A DNA stretch of 64,000 bases from Sapria himalayana. Taxonomy: Eukaryota; Streptophyta; Magnoliopsida; Malpighiales; Rafflesiaceae. Positions 51,780 to 63,033 of the stretch are shown piece after piece. How positions within the stretch are numbered: position 1 is the stretch's first letter; every line of letters starts with the position of its first letter. Below the pieces are notes generated by a model, which saw only the letters and a program-made list of their open reading frames with translations, made no database searches and was not told the DNA's origin. Made by a program: the position numbers and the translations under genes. The stretch spans positions 811,130-875,129 of the forward strand of contig JAREIK010002966.1 of assembly GCA_029783825.1 (NCBI GenBank), in the 5' to 3' direction.

Positions 51780-52256
51780 TTGTGAGAGCAGGAGCAAAAA
51801 GTGACATTATTGCAAGATACTACTAATTTACCATCTATAACACTATCCCTCAAAATTTGATCAGATTACTACTTTTAATGATAAGGTTCATTCAATACTA
51901 CATATCTTGGAGTTACATTTTCATTCAATACTATAATTTGTTCAAATAAAAAATTTTATCTAATATCTTCTTCAACAACTCTTATATCTTCTTTTTCTAG
52001 TCTTGATAAACCATTTTCTATTTTGATTATATGTACATTTCTTATCGAATACCTTTATTTCAAACTATTGTAATAGTAAAATACATTAAATCAATCTAGG
52101 CCTGACATCTTTCTTTTCTATGAGATATTTGATTATAGAATATTTAGTATATTTTATGACTTTGGTTCCCACTAAATATGATATTAATTTTCTAAGAGAA
52201 AAGATTATTGATATCAGTTCTTTCTCTATAGCGGCGTAATTCAATTGGGCATTTTA
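51780..52256 (-). pseudogene. Ty3/gypsy RNase H fragment
   Basis: On the minus strand from 52254 it reads NAQLNYAAIEKELISIIFSL, then KLISYLVGTKVIKYTKYS, IIKYLIEKKDVRPRLI and FEIKVFDKK. This matches the gypsy RNase H segment (NA..NYATTEKELLAVVFAL, SKVIVYTDHAAIKYL, KKDAKPRLIRWILLLQEFD). Only this domain and a decayed tether survive. Stops and frameshifts are present. The fit is closest to Athila/Tat-type plant elements. No LTR was found. Confidence 0.8.
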
Positions 52257-52797
52257 GAATGTGTTGTTATCATTGTATATTATAACTATTTATAAAAATT
52301 TTATAAAGATATAAAACTTTTCAAAATAATATTTAACTATATTTGTATCTATGTAAACTATTTGTATAACTATATTAATAACTATTTTTTCAACTATATA
52401 ATATTTTATAACTATATGAGTAATTCTAAATAACTATATTTTTAACAAATATATCATATGTATAATAATTTATAACTATATATAATTGTATTTTACTATA
52501 TGTATAACTATAAAAATGTTATATATAAGTATATATTTAACTACATACATATTTATAACTATATATGTATAACTATATATAAATATTTGTATGACTATGT
52601 AATACTCTATATAATTAAATATAATTATATCTGTATATATATGTATACCTATATGTATTCATATAATTAAATTTATATATTTATTTATAACTTTGTATAT
52701 ATTTATGTATAAATACTTATAACTACTTGTATGAATATATCTATATATAATTATATGTTTACCTATATATAACTCTATTTTTAATTATATATACTAT

Positions 52798-52814
52798 AGG
52801 TATAAGAACATATA
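52798..52814 (+). repeat. Target-site duplication, left copy
   Basis: AGGTATAAGAACATATA, repeated exactly at 53716-53732 on the other side of the ARF1 retrocopy. Confidence 0.88.
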
Positions 52815-53715
52815 GAGGTTAACCTCCCTCTATGGTGACCATCTCTTGAGGTTTATTGATTCTATTTCTTTCTTTCATCAGATCTCTTTAGTGCCATACT
52901 ACAAAGGGATTGAGATTTAGTGGAATAAATGGAGTTTATGTTCGCAAAGCTATTCAAGAGGCTATTTGCCAACAAGGAGATGATGATTTTAATGCTAGGT
53001 CTTGATGCTAGCATTAAGACAACCATTCTGTATTATTTGAAGCTTGGTTAAATTGTCACCATAATTCCTACTATTGTCTTCAATGTAGAGATTGTTGAAT
53101 ACAAAAACATCAATTTCACTGTGTGGGATGTTGGGGTCAATACAAGATTTGCACTTTCTAGAGGGATTACTTCCAAAATAGCCAAGGTCTCATATTTGTG
53201 GTGGATAGAAATGATAGAGATCGAGTTAATGAAGCCAAAGATGAGTTGCATAGGATGCTAAACAAGAAAAAGCTTCGAGATCCAGTTTTGCTAGTGTTTT
53301 CCAAAAGCAAGATCTTCCCAATAGGATGAATGCAGCTAAAATTACTGACAACTAGGACTTAACTCTCTTCTCCAATGCCATTGGCACATTCAGAGCACCC
53401 GTGCTACCTATGGCGAGGGCATCTGCGAGGGTCTTGATTAGTTTTCCAATTACATTGCCAGCAATTCATAAACAATTTTAGCAGGATGAGGCAAACTTTG
53501 TTAACATATCTGGATGTGGATCTAATCTTTGTCTATTTTTCTTGAGTTTTGTTCTGTTATGTGGATGACATCACCTATTTCTAGAGTGATTCAAATTGTA
53601 TTTATATTTATATAAAGCATGCTTGAAATACTAGACCGCATTTACTTTGTTCTAATCTGTTACAAGCCGAACTTGTTTGTTTTCTGTTTTGTGTCTTTTT
53701 GCCATTGAATCCCAA
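52815..53715 (+). mobile_element. Retroposed ARF1 cDNA insertion
   Basis: An intronless ARF copy with about 110 bp of 5' leader and about 240 bp of 3' sequence, bounded by a 17-bp direct repeat. There is no long poly(A), only AAA before the right repeat, so the tail is short or eroded. The empty-site sequence (TATACTATAGGTATAAGAAC) is found in complement in array T1 at about 4870-4892, confirming the insertion point is monomer DNA. LINE machinery is the usual source of such copies. Confidence 0.85.
52929..53471 (+). pseudogene. ARF1-type small GTPase processed pseudogene
   Basis: The parent ADP-ribosylation factor recruits coats to Golgi membranes. The copy starts at ATG 52929 ([19 protein letters not shown], where functional proteins have Gly2 for myristoylation). 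The P-loop reads GLDASIKTT in place of GLDAAGKTT, so a key Gly is lost. Further on are [38 protein letters not shown] and DELHRMLN. The span of 543 bp, against 546 for a normal 181-codon gene, fits three single-base deletions, which I see near the WDVGGQ motif, near the NKQD-equivalent motif and near 53354. A stop replaces the codon after LKLG. It cannot make protein. Confidence 0.92.
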
Positions 53716-53732
53716 AGGTATAAGAACATATA
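53716..53732 (+). repeat. Target-site duplication, right copy
   Basis: AGGTATAAGAACATATA, identical to 52798-52814. The array continues after it. Confidence 0.88.
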
Positions 53733-54742
53733 ACTATAAATAATTATCTTTGACTATATGTATAACTATAAAATATTATACATAACTATATTTAAAAATA
53801 TAATTAACAACATATATTTAATATACATTTTTATAAATTAGTATATAAAAATGTATTTTACCATATATATACCTATAGATAACTATATGCATACATATAT
53901 AAATTTAGATAAAAAATATATATATACATACATGTATTAATATAAGTATAACTATATTTGTAACTATATGTATAACCACATGTAACTATATTTATAATTA
54001 AATGTATAATAACATACAACATTATGTTTAACTATATGTGTACAACTATATATAAATAGTTGTATAACTATATATAAATATTTGTATAACTATATAACAC
54101 TCTATATAATTAAATATAACTATATTTATAACTATGTAGACATATATGTAAATTTATATATTTATTTATATAGTTATATATTTATGTATAACTATTTGTA
54201 TGAATATATTTATATATAACTATATGTTTAACTAAATAAAAATTTTTATAGCTATATTTACTATATGTATATTAACACATAACTATAAATAATTGTATCT
54301 TATTATATGTATAACTATAAAAGCTTTATACATAACTATATTTAAATATATAATTTACAACTTATATTTAATATTCATTTGTATATATTAGTATATAAAA
54401 ATGTATTTTATCATATCTTTACCTATACATAACTATATGTATAAATATATAAAATTATATGATATACCTACATGTATACATATAAGTATAACTTTATGTG
54501 TAACTATATGTATAACCACATGTAACTATATTTACAATTACATGTAGAACAACATACAACATTATGTTTACTTATATGTGTATAACTATATATAAATATT
54601 TGTAAAACTAAATAAAACTTTATATAATTAAATATAATTACATTTTTAACTATTTATACATATGTGTATACATATTTTAAATCTAAATATTTGTTTATAA
54701 CTTTGTATAAATTTATGTAAAACTAAATATAACTACTCATGT

Positions 54743-54788
<46 letters not shown>

Positions 54789-55385
54789 CTAAATGTTTAA
54801 TGATATATAATTTTTTATTACTATATATATTATATGTATAATAAAATATAACTATAAATAATTATATATTGCTATATGTATAACTATAAAAACTTTATAC
54901 AAAACTATATTTAAATATATAATTAACAATATATACTTAATTTACATTTTTATAAAATGTATTTTAGTATATCCATACCTATACATAATTATATGTATAA
55001 ATATATGAAATTATATGAAAAAATATATATACATGCATGTATAAATATAAGTTTAACTATATGTGTAACTATATGTATAACCACATGTAACTATATTTAT
55101 AATTATATGTAAAAAAATATACAACATAATGTTTAACTATATGTGTATAACTATAAATAAATATTTGTATAACTATAAAAACTCTATATAAATAAATAAA
55201 CATTATTTTTAATTATGTATACATATATGTAAATCTATATATTTATTTATAACTTTGTATACATTTATGTATATCTACTTATAATTACTTGTGTGCATAT
55301 ATCTATATATAACTATATGTTTAACAATATTTAACTATTTAAAACTACATTTACTGTATGTATTCTATGTTATAATTATATATGG

Positions 55386-56279
55386 GGTAATACTAATTTG
55401 GTGCACTAACTTAAAATTAAATGGAAAAAGATATAATATAAACAATATGTAAGCACATAGCATGAATGTATCCATTGTTCATGCTCATATCTGGTAAAAT
55501 ACAAATAAGGGCCTAGCTCTTACCTAATTCTAGCCCTTGGGCCTCAGGCTCATATATGTACTTATGTATGATAAAAAATTTAATATTTGATAGGTTTGTA
55601 AAGAAGAAAATTTCTTTTATGTAATTCCAATGCCTGGGTCCCATATTTACCAATTTCAGCTTTATTAAAAGGAGGCCTAGCTTATATTATCTTCATTATT
55701 ACTAAAACATTTTATTTTTGCACTCACTTTCTCTCTAAACATCATTGCTGGACATCTTTTAGATTTTTTTTGAAACTGTATGACAATCAGCTTTATTCTG
55801 TGTTTGTTTATGTCTATAATAACTGTTTTTATATATCTGTGAATATGTTTGTGTGTCCCTGAATTTTTTGGGTAATGTTTTAGCCTATTTATAGGTATGT
55901 AAAAACCTTCGCTAGTCCTTCAAGGTGCTAGGAACAACACCTTAGCTTCTGAAGCTGTGAATTGAATAAAAAATTAATTCTATGTAAATACATGTTTGTT
56001 CTTTACACTCTTATTTTGTGCAGATATGCGTCATCGCAATTTAGATCTGTGACTACTTGTTATCAATTTTTAGTTTGTAAATGTAGTATGGTATCCTCCA
56101 TATGCAGGTGTAACAATGTTCTCTATTTGCGTGGAGTACTAGAAGAAAAAGAACGAGAAATGCTGACCAGGCCTGAAAGACATATATGCGTGTTTTTTAA
56201 GTCCTATACTATTTTCTTCTATTTTCTTTGAAGGTAGGTGTATTTTCATTTAAGTACAAGTGTGTGTGTCATCTAAGGC
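55386..56279 (+). other. Junction block and 3' untranslated-like block, element Z
   Basis: Positions 55386-55560 match the 17700-17889 block reversed. Positions 55628-55910 match the element W block (42410-42690). Then TTTTGTGCAG near 56023 and an unrecognised 89-codon open frame (55962-56231) follow. The frame is not conserved with the equivalent place in element Y, so I do not call it a gene. Confidence 0.5.
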
Positions 56280-56660
56280 TATGTGATTATATATATGTAC
56301 ATATAATACTTCAGTATATACATAAATATATACTTGATTTTAATGTACGTATATACTGAGTATATATCTACGTATATACATAGTATATAAGTACGTATAT
56401 ATAGAGTATATATTTTTGTATATACTGAATATATTTGTTCGTATATAATTAGTATATACGTACATATATAATATAGTATATACTTATGTATATACTCAGT
56501 ATATACTTACTTTTATGTTGTAGTATATACATACGTATATGCTAGGTATATATGTACTTTTATACTGTAGTATATACATATGTATATACCGAGTACATAT
56601 ATAAGTGGGTGCATATATTTATTTGTAGACATGTATATATTGTCATACGTACACACCTAT
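56280..56660. repeat. TATAC near-palindrome repeats (element Z, first block)
   Basis: Many ATATACTGAGTATATA/GTACGTATATA units, the longest of these blocks. It may form cruciforms. Confidence 0.78.
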
Positions 56661-57104
56661 TTACACACAGAAACACTTTTGAATATATAATTTCTTGAGC
56701 TGGTCAGGTCATCATCGTGCATTGGTCACTGATATAGGTAATAAAAGTAATGGATATTAGACTTTTCCTAAAGATGCGAGATGATGATATTTTTGGTCCT
56801 TACTAGCCTGAAAGATAGAAGTTGGTCTTAAAAATCTTAGTAATTGTATTAATATGCAATTATCACATGGTACAAAGTTAACATATGAGTAAATAAGTTT
56901 TTTTGCTCTAGGTTCTACAATAATTGGTTCTAATTGTACTATGTCTTAGAATGATGATGATGATGATGCTCATGTAGTGTCGTGTAATTCTGGTCCAGAA
57001 GGAATATTGGGTCCTATTTTGGGAGAAGCAGCTCACCACCTCATCAAAAACTCGCTCAATCTCAAGTTCATCAGTCGAGCATCATCACCTGCCATATTTT
57101 TTAT
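56661..57104. other. Low-complexity-free spacer, no gene recognised
   Basis: Ordinary-looking sequence with a (GAT)n run near 56950-56970. The open frame into the following repeat (from 56977) has no recognisable motif. Confidence 0.4.
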
Positions 57105-57395
57105 TATTAATGATGGTGGTGGCAGTGGTGGTAGTGGCAGCAGTGGTGGCAGCAGAGGTTGCACTGGCAGCAGCAAAAGTGGTAGCAGTGACAATGGCAG
57201 TGGCAGCAACAGTGGCATCAGCAATGGTAGGAGCAGTAGCAGCAGTAGTAGCAGCGACAGTGGTGGCAGCAATGGTAACAGAGGTGGCAGCAGCGGCAGG
57301 AGTGGCAGTGGCAGTGGCAGTGGGAGTAGTGGATGGTGTGGCAGGGGCAACGGCAGTAGCAGCAACAACAACAGCAGCAACAAATATGATATATA
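57105..57395. repeat. GGTGGCAGY trinucleotide repeat block, element Z
   Basis: Imperfect GGT/GGC/AGC triplets are open on both strands by composition (Gly/Ser on plus, Leu/Pro or Ala/Thr in others). Equivalent to the blocks at 42690-43010 and 43770-44125. Confidence 0.85.
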
Positions 57396-57399
57396 CATA

Positions 57400-57570
57400 C
57401 ATATATACTCTATATATACGTACGTATAATACAATAGTATTTTATGTACATATATACTGAGTATATTTGTACTCAGTATATATGTACACATAATACTGTA
57501 GTTTGTATGTGCATATACTATAGTAATATATGTACGAGTAAAATGCTTGCATATATTTACATATATACTG
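57400..57570. repeat. TATAC near-palindrome repeats (element Z, second block)
   Basis: ATATACTGAGTATATTTGTA-type units directly after the trinucleotide block. Confidence 0.75.
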
Positions 57571-57609
57571 TAGTATTATATATTTATCAAAATATAATTT
57601 TTTTTATTT

Positions 57610-57834
57610 TGATTTGATTGAGTTGTTTAAATTTCTTACTGATATGGTACCGTGTTATTCCCCATACAAAGCTTGTAGAAGTGATTGGATTTTTCACTTG
57701 ACATGATGTGCCGTGACTCTGATAGCTTTGTCGCTACAGAAAACTGGTGATCGAAGGAGAAGAGGGAGAGAAAGCAACGTGAATGAATGGATATATTATA
57801 CTTTATGCACTGTCGGTAGATACATTGACGAATA
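57610..57834 (+). other. Conserved pre-terminal block, element Z
   Basis: Collinear with 43215-43459 and ending YTLCTVGRYID in the same frame, with one in-frame TGA. It lies 150 bp before the 3' subterminal repeats. Confidence 0.45.
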
Positions 57835-57989
57835 AGATGTAATAACATTTTATTATTTTTTTGTTTTAATTATGTAAAATATTGTATTAGAATATGTTAT
57901 TAAATGATTTTATTTTGTGTTAATAATAAATTATCATTTATAGGATCTATTTTTATTCAATTTAATATAAAAATATTAAATTATTTAAT

Positions 57990-58518
57990 TAAAAAATTTT
58001 AAAATAAATTAAATTCTGAAAATAGTTTTGAAATTAAAATAGCTAGGAAAAATTACCTAGCTAATTTAGCTAGGGAAAAATCCCATGCTAAATTTGCAAG
58101 GGAAAAATTCCTAGCTAAATTAGCTAGGGAAATTTTATTAGCTAATTTATCTAAGGATATCTTTATTTTAGCAAGAGATATTTCCATCGCTATATTTATT
58201 TAGCTAGGGACTATTTCCATTGCTAATATTTAGCGATGAGCATTTTAGCTTGTGAATACTTATATCGTTATATCCATTTAGCAATGGAAAATCTCATTTA
58301 TCTTTCTAATTTAGCTAGAAATTTTATTTTTTTTAGCTAGGGATTTTCCATCGCTAAATTTTTAGATAGGGACACTTTCCCTTGGTAAATTTTAGCGACG
58401 AGAACTTTAGATAGAGAATTGATCTATTGCTAATCCATATTTATATCCCATTTAGTGATGAAAAATGCCCATTTAGCTAGGGAATTATCCCTAGCTATAT
58501 GGGATTTTTATTGTAGTG
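57990..58518 (+). mobile_element. CACTA family 1, 3' terminal region with CTAGGG repeats
   Basis: Repeated AATTTAGCTAGGGA and TCCCTAGCTAAATT in both directions, ending in TTGTAGTG at 58511-58518, the complement of the CACTACAA 5' TIR. This is the only 3' family-1 terminus in the window. Confidence 0.82.
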
Positions 58519-58521
58519 AGG

Positions 58522-59285
58522 AATCTGGATGAACAAATTCCTATTATCTTACGCAATCTTGAAATAATCTTTTCTCCTAGTTTATCTGACTCAATGGAAT
58601 ATCTTCCAGTTATTTTGGCTTATGAAGCTAGGATTGCTGGTCCCATCCATAATCATTGGATGTATCCTCTAGAAAAGTAATATTAATTCACTAAATAAAT
58701 TCTTTTCTTATAAATATTTTTATATACACAAAAATGACTTGTAATTTTTAATAATCTTTTTGTAGATACTATAGGAAAATAAAGCATAAAATAATGATTA
58801 AGGCTCAGGTAGATGGTTCTATATTAATAGGTTATATTATGGATGAGGCTGTAAAATTAACATTATTCTATTTCAAAGAAGGAGATCCAACTATTCCACT
58901 CAAGGAAGAGTGTAATGAAGTTTATCTTTATGACAATGTGGATAATGATATGTTTGAAAATTTCAAGCCTCCAGGTAAAGCAATTAGTTCTGAAGGAAAA
59001 TAGTATCTAACAGACTATTAATATAATGTAGCTCATCTATATGTCCTAATGAATTTCACTAAGGTTCAAACATATTGGTATTGTTGTTATAATTGTAGAT
59101 GTGGTGGGGGATGAAGACGTCCTTTTAGTCGCATCTTTTGAGATGGATACATGTGAAGATGTAGATGTTGATGAAAATTTAATTTATTATGATGAAGAAC
59201 GAGTGATGAACATGAGTTTGAAAATGATGTTACTACATATGAAGAATAAGACAACCCAAATTTGGATAATTCTGATGTGAATGAG
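58522..59285 (+). pseudogene. tnpD: CACTA tnpD C-terminal part (DUF4218), family 2
   Basis: From 58522 the frame reads NLDEQIPIILRNLEIIF, YLPVILAYEARIAGP and NHWMYPLEK, the end of a DUF4218 core exon, stopping at a GTAATA-type boundary near 58680. After an intron, 58766-59003 reads YYRKIKHKIMIKAQVDGSIL and GYIMDEAV, which is the next DUF4218 segment. The acidic tail follows at about 59095-59285 (DVVGDED... and DVDENLIYYDEE). The N-terminal TNP2 domain is absent because element Z adjoins. Its sequence is clearly distinct from the element X tnpD, in line with a different family. Confidence 0.82.
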
Positions 59286-59362
59286 TAGGCAGTGTGTTTT
59301 ATGTTATTTTAATTATTAATCATTTTTGTTTAGTTTCATTGCCTTATGTATTTTTTATAGAT

Positions 59363-61200
59363 ATGGCACGTGGACAAGGTAGAGGTAACACATTGCAAGG
59401 TCTTATGAGTTATGGTATAGGTAGCACAGCTTCAGGTATGCTCGAAACTAGTAGAGGGTCATGGGTGGATGAGACGCTATAGTAGACAAAGAAGGTTGTG
59501 AATGTACCATAGCAGCAACATCAACTGACTTATCCACATAATGATCCTAAGATTTTGATGAATGATCAAAAGACATGTGAGAGAGAGGAGGGAGAGGATG
59601 GAAATGTTGGAGAGTCTTCCTTAGAGCACCATACTGACGAGATACTCCCTATTGCTCAATTTGATCAGACAATTGATAATTCGTAAGATATAAAACATAA
59701 CAAATTATTTATCAATTTTTTAATTTATTTCTTACTTGCTAATAAATTTTTTGTTGCATGACGAAGTTAGAGCCGTCTTGTTCCATTTCTAGGGTTCTGA
59801 GAACAATTTTCAGGAAGTCATTTAAACCTAATGAACATAATTAGAAGTCACTCAAACATAGAGACCAATTGATGATTTGGAGAGAATTTAAGGTAAATAT
59901 TACTACCTAAAAATTTTTACATATTTTATTTATTATTTTGTTCATTGATTAAAAATTATTTATTTATGGATCCAGTAAGTTTTCAGGTAGACACAGCCAA
60001 AGGAGGTGGTCAAAAGTGTATTCTACAAACATGCTGCCAGTTAGTATAAAGGCACCTTGTGTGAGATCAAAGATAAATGGTTAAAGAAGAAAGAAAAAGA
60101 TTCGAGTGTCACGGATCATGTTTTTAAGGAGTGGAGGAGTAGTTTGGAAAATTTGGATTATAGGAAGAGGTGTGATAAATAGAGTGACAATCCTCACTCA
60201 GAGAGGGCTAGAAAGGGTAGTGGCATGTCTACACGCACTTGTAGATCTCGTTCTATGCGTGAGCATGAACGAGCATTGCTATTATTTCTAATTTATACTT
60301 TTTATGTTTATTACTTTGTGAATTGTGTTCAATTATGCATAAATTTCATTTCTCATAAAAAATTTTTATTTAATATAATTAACGTATGTATTGTGTGTAA
60401 TTATAGACACGCAAAAAGGGTAAGAAGTCCAATGCTCCTCACTTATACAGATACATGCAGACGAAGGCTCATGATGATTAGACTTTCGTTGATCAGAGAT
60501 CTCATGTAGCAAATGTAAGTTTATATAAAAAAATTAATTTTTCTTTTTTTTGTTTAAATATAAATTGAAATATTTTTCGTAGATTTTTATTAGGTGAGAT
60601 ATGAGGAAATGTTAGCTGCTGCAACTCAAGCATATTCCTAGTCTACTTCAGGTTCATGTGATGGTGCAACATGTAGTTCTCATTCATCAGCTGCACCAGT
60701 TGATATGAATCAGAATAGGTATGTGGCTGTTGATGGCAAGGAGAAGATGCCCGTCTATGGCATTTGTTCACCGACATCATCATCCTACCTGCAAAAAAAA
60801 CTAGACTATGAACCTGAATTTTCAGGACCAGTTTCGAATTTGTTCTCGAAGATAGAGAAATTTCAGGATGTGATGCAAAATTTGATACTGTTTCATTTAG
60901 CTGATACCGAGTGATGCATGATTGACTATGAGGATGATAGGGATGAGTTGCGTATGCATTTTGACTGGCTTACAAAGATGTTTTTGGAAGGAGGACTACA
61001 GTTCAACCCTTATGATCTACCTCAGATTGTTTGGTGTAATACCCCAGCTACCGCAACTACTCCATCACCTATAGCAGCACCTGTAGACAAGCATTAGGAC
61101 TAGCAGCAACAGAAAGCTCTACCCTTGTATCGACATCTCACCATGTGGACCAGAAATGTCGTAGCATAATGATTATGATACTAGGTTGGATGATTGAGCG
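59363..61200 (+). pseudogene. CACTA tnpA-like (Transposase_24) gene, family 2
   Basis: Start ATG at 59363 just after an ATAG acceptor, giving MARGQGRGN, the basic Gly/Arg start common in this family. Later exons: about 59767-59893 (RTIFRKSFKPNEHN, WREFK), about 59985-60290 (HVFKEWRSSLENLDYRKRCD, SERARKGSGMSTRT), 60407-60510 (FVDQRSHVAN) and about 60595-60914 (YEEMLAAATQAYS, PVYGICSPTSSSYLQKKLDY). The PVYGI(C/G)S motif corresponds to the GR.YG.GS core of Transposase_24. Several stops interrupt it, and the C-terminal part after 60914 is uncertain. Confidence 0.8.
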
Positions 61201-61429
61201 TATTGCACACATTTTTTTTCAATGCCTTAAACTTTGATTTTAGATTTTATCTTTTTTATTTTCTCTTGATGTTTTTAATATATATATGCAGTATATATAG
61301 TTGTTTGCTTGAGTTAATTGGATTTTTTTGTCGTGTTATATGTATATGTTTCTGTAGAAACTACATCAAAACTGGAAGTTAATTGGATGTTTTTATGTAT
61401 TATTTATTCTAGTTTCTATAGCAACTGCA

Positions 61430-62269
61430 GAAAAAATGAAAAAAATAATTTGGACGGTAATTACCGGCCAAAACTAACCACAATTTTTTAATATTAATAG
61501 TCAGTAAAAGATTACCAAATGGTCGGTAATATTTTTGGAGATCAATTACCTACCAATGATTTTAAAAGAGTTTTGGTCAATTTTTTCTCACAATTTTTTT
61601 CAGTTATTACCGACCGTTTTGTGACCATTTACTGACCTAATACTTTTGGTCATAAAATGGTTGGAATATAATCGAAAATGGTTGAAATATAGTCGAAAAA
61701 TATTTGTCAGTAAATGGTCTATAAATTGTCGGTAATTACCGACCATTTGGAGACCATTTACCAACCTAATGTTTTGGGCAGAAAATGGTCGAAATATTAT
61801 CGAATATTAGTTGTCAGTAATTATTTGGTCAGAAAATGGTCGGAATATTATTGAATATTGGTTGTTAGTAATTGGCCTCAACATGATCAGTTATTACTGA
61901 CCATTTTGAGTCCATAAAACGACTAAGTGATTTTGGTCAGAAAATGATTGAAATTTAGTCTATAATTATTTGTCGATGAATGGTCTATAAATGGTCATTA
62001 ATTACCGACCATTTAGAGACCATGTACTAACCTAATTAATTTGGTCATAAAATTGTAGGAATATAGTCAGTAAATGTTTGCGGTTGAAGATTGGTAAATG
62101 GTCAGTAATTTACCGACCATCTGATTTTTTATCGTTAAAAAATTTAGCGATGAGCAAAATTACGACCAATGATTTTGGATGGTAAATGGTTGCTATTTGG
62201 TTTACCGACCAAAAAAATCAGAATTAGCGACCAAAAAATTAGTCTACAATTCGGTAAATTTTAGTAGTG
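61430..62269 (+). mobile_element. CACTA family 2, 3' subterminal repeats and terminus
   Basis: Repeated ATTACCGACCATTT and AAATGGTCGGTAAT motifs in both orientations, with variants TTACCGACC and GGTCAGTAA, finishing in TTAGTAGTG. This differs from the family-1 CTAGGG repeats, so the two families would be bound by different transposase proteins. Confidence 0.82.
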
Positions 62270-63033
62270 AAATTATATAATTGAAGTACCTAATGTTGTG
62301 CCATTTTACCATGCACGCTGTCAAAAAAAACATTACTCCATGACTATAATGCCCATTGTGCAATTGAGGTGTCTACTACCATGCACAAACTCTCTAATCA
62401 TGCATAACCATTCACCATCCTCTTTATGGAATAGATGCTCATCTCACACAGTATGTGATGGTAGTATATGGGGCATTACAACAACATGTACGCCCATGTC
62501 CCCTGGGTTGTCACAATGTATGTTCTCTCATTTTTTAGGATTTTGAACCCTTATATGACTCAAGGTTTGATTTCCTTATAGTTTTTCCTTTGATACTATG
62601 CATAATTCTATGCCAAACATAAAACTTGATGAAAAACACTTAGTAAAGAAATTACAAGCAATCCTCTCATATAATATAATGGGCCAATGAATTGAAGTAG
62701 TCTAGATGTTAGGTGCTTCCATCAATAATAACATAAAAATAAAAAAATATGTAAAAAACACAAAAGATATGATTATAAACTATAATAATTAGTATTAATT
62801 AGTATATTGTTTATTTTTCTGTAATATTAATATGGTAATATGAGTTAAGAATGGGTTCAATAAAATTTGTGAGTAACTCTTGAGTTCAAAATTTATGAAC
62901 AATGAAGTGTCTCACACATTATATGGCTTTAGTTGTTTGATTTGTAAGCTATTACAGCATTCCATTGCTAACTATTGTTTGTGCTGTGTTTACATGTTAC
63001 ACTCATGAACTTTTACCAATTTTTTGTGGAACA
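62270..63033. other. Flank between CACTA family 2 and the armadillo pseudogene
   Basis: Positions 62290-62530 may be an old LTR piece (complement TGTGACAACCCAGGGGACAT; ATGCCCCAT is shared with about 2565). Positions 62880-63033 look like intron sequence ending in GTGGAACAG, an acceptor for the following exon. Confidence 0.35.

Larger units (their letters stand above)
52290..55385 (-). repeat. Tandem array of ~570-bp AT-rich monomers, reversed (array T3)
   Basis: The reverse complement of the T1/T2 monomer. The landmark recurs near 52795, 54265, 54838 and 55358. Subtracting the ARF insertion makes the spacing regular at about 520-573. The monomer strings CATACAAGTAG, ACATGTAGGTATA and CCACATGTAACTATA are found in complement. 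It borders the conserved junction block at 55385. Confidence 0.85.
48500..58518 (+). mobile_element. CACTA family 1 element Z (5' terminus lost, tnpD deleted)
   Basis: Plus-strand order: 5' leader (48510-49570, terminus lost to array 3), linker with a gypsy relic, ~570-bp array T3 reversed (52290-55385), junction block (55385-55560), 3' untranslated-like block, TATAC repeats, trinucleotide block, TATAC repeats, pre-terminal block, 3' subterminal repeats (57990-58510), and TIR TTGTAGTG at 58511-58518. No tnpD or tnpA exon is left, so it is a non-autonomous deletion derivative. The 3' end adjoins coding sequence of another CACTA element. Confidence 0.72.
58519..62269 (+). mobile_element. CACTA family 2 element (5' part missing)
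   Basis: A second CACTA family with tnpD end (58522-59285), tnpA-like gene (59363-61200), ACCGACC-type subterminal repeats and terminus TAGTAGTG at 62262-62269. Its start is truncated by the 3' terminus of element Z, which sits directly against DUF4218 codons. The first flanking bases after the terminus are AAA. Confidence 0.78.

Noticed and set aside
52929..53471. Functional ARF gene
   Set aside because: An in-frame stop, three 1-base deletions, loss of Gly2 and a broken P-loop rule out a working GTPase.
56977..57491. Gly/Ser-rich and Leu/Pro-rich open frames
   Set aside because: Same trinucleotide composition effect. The upstream part has no recognisable motif.
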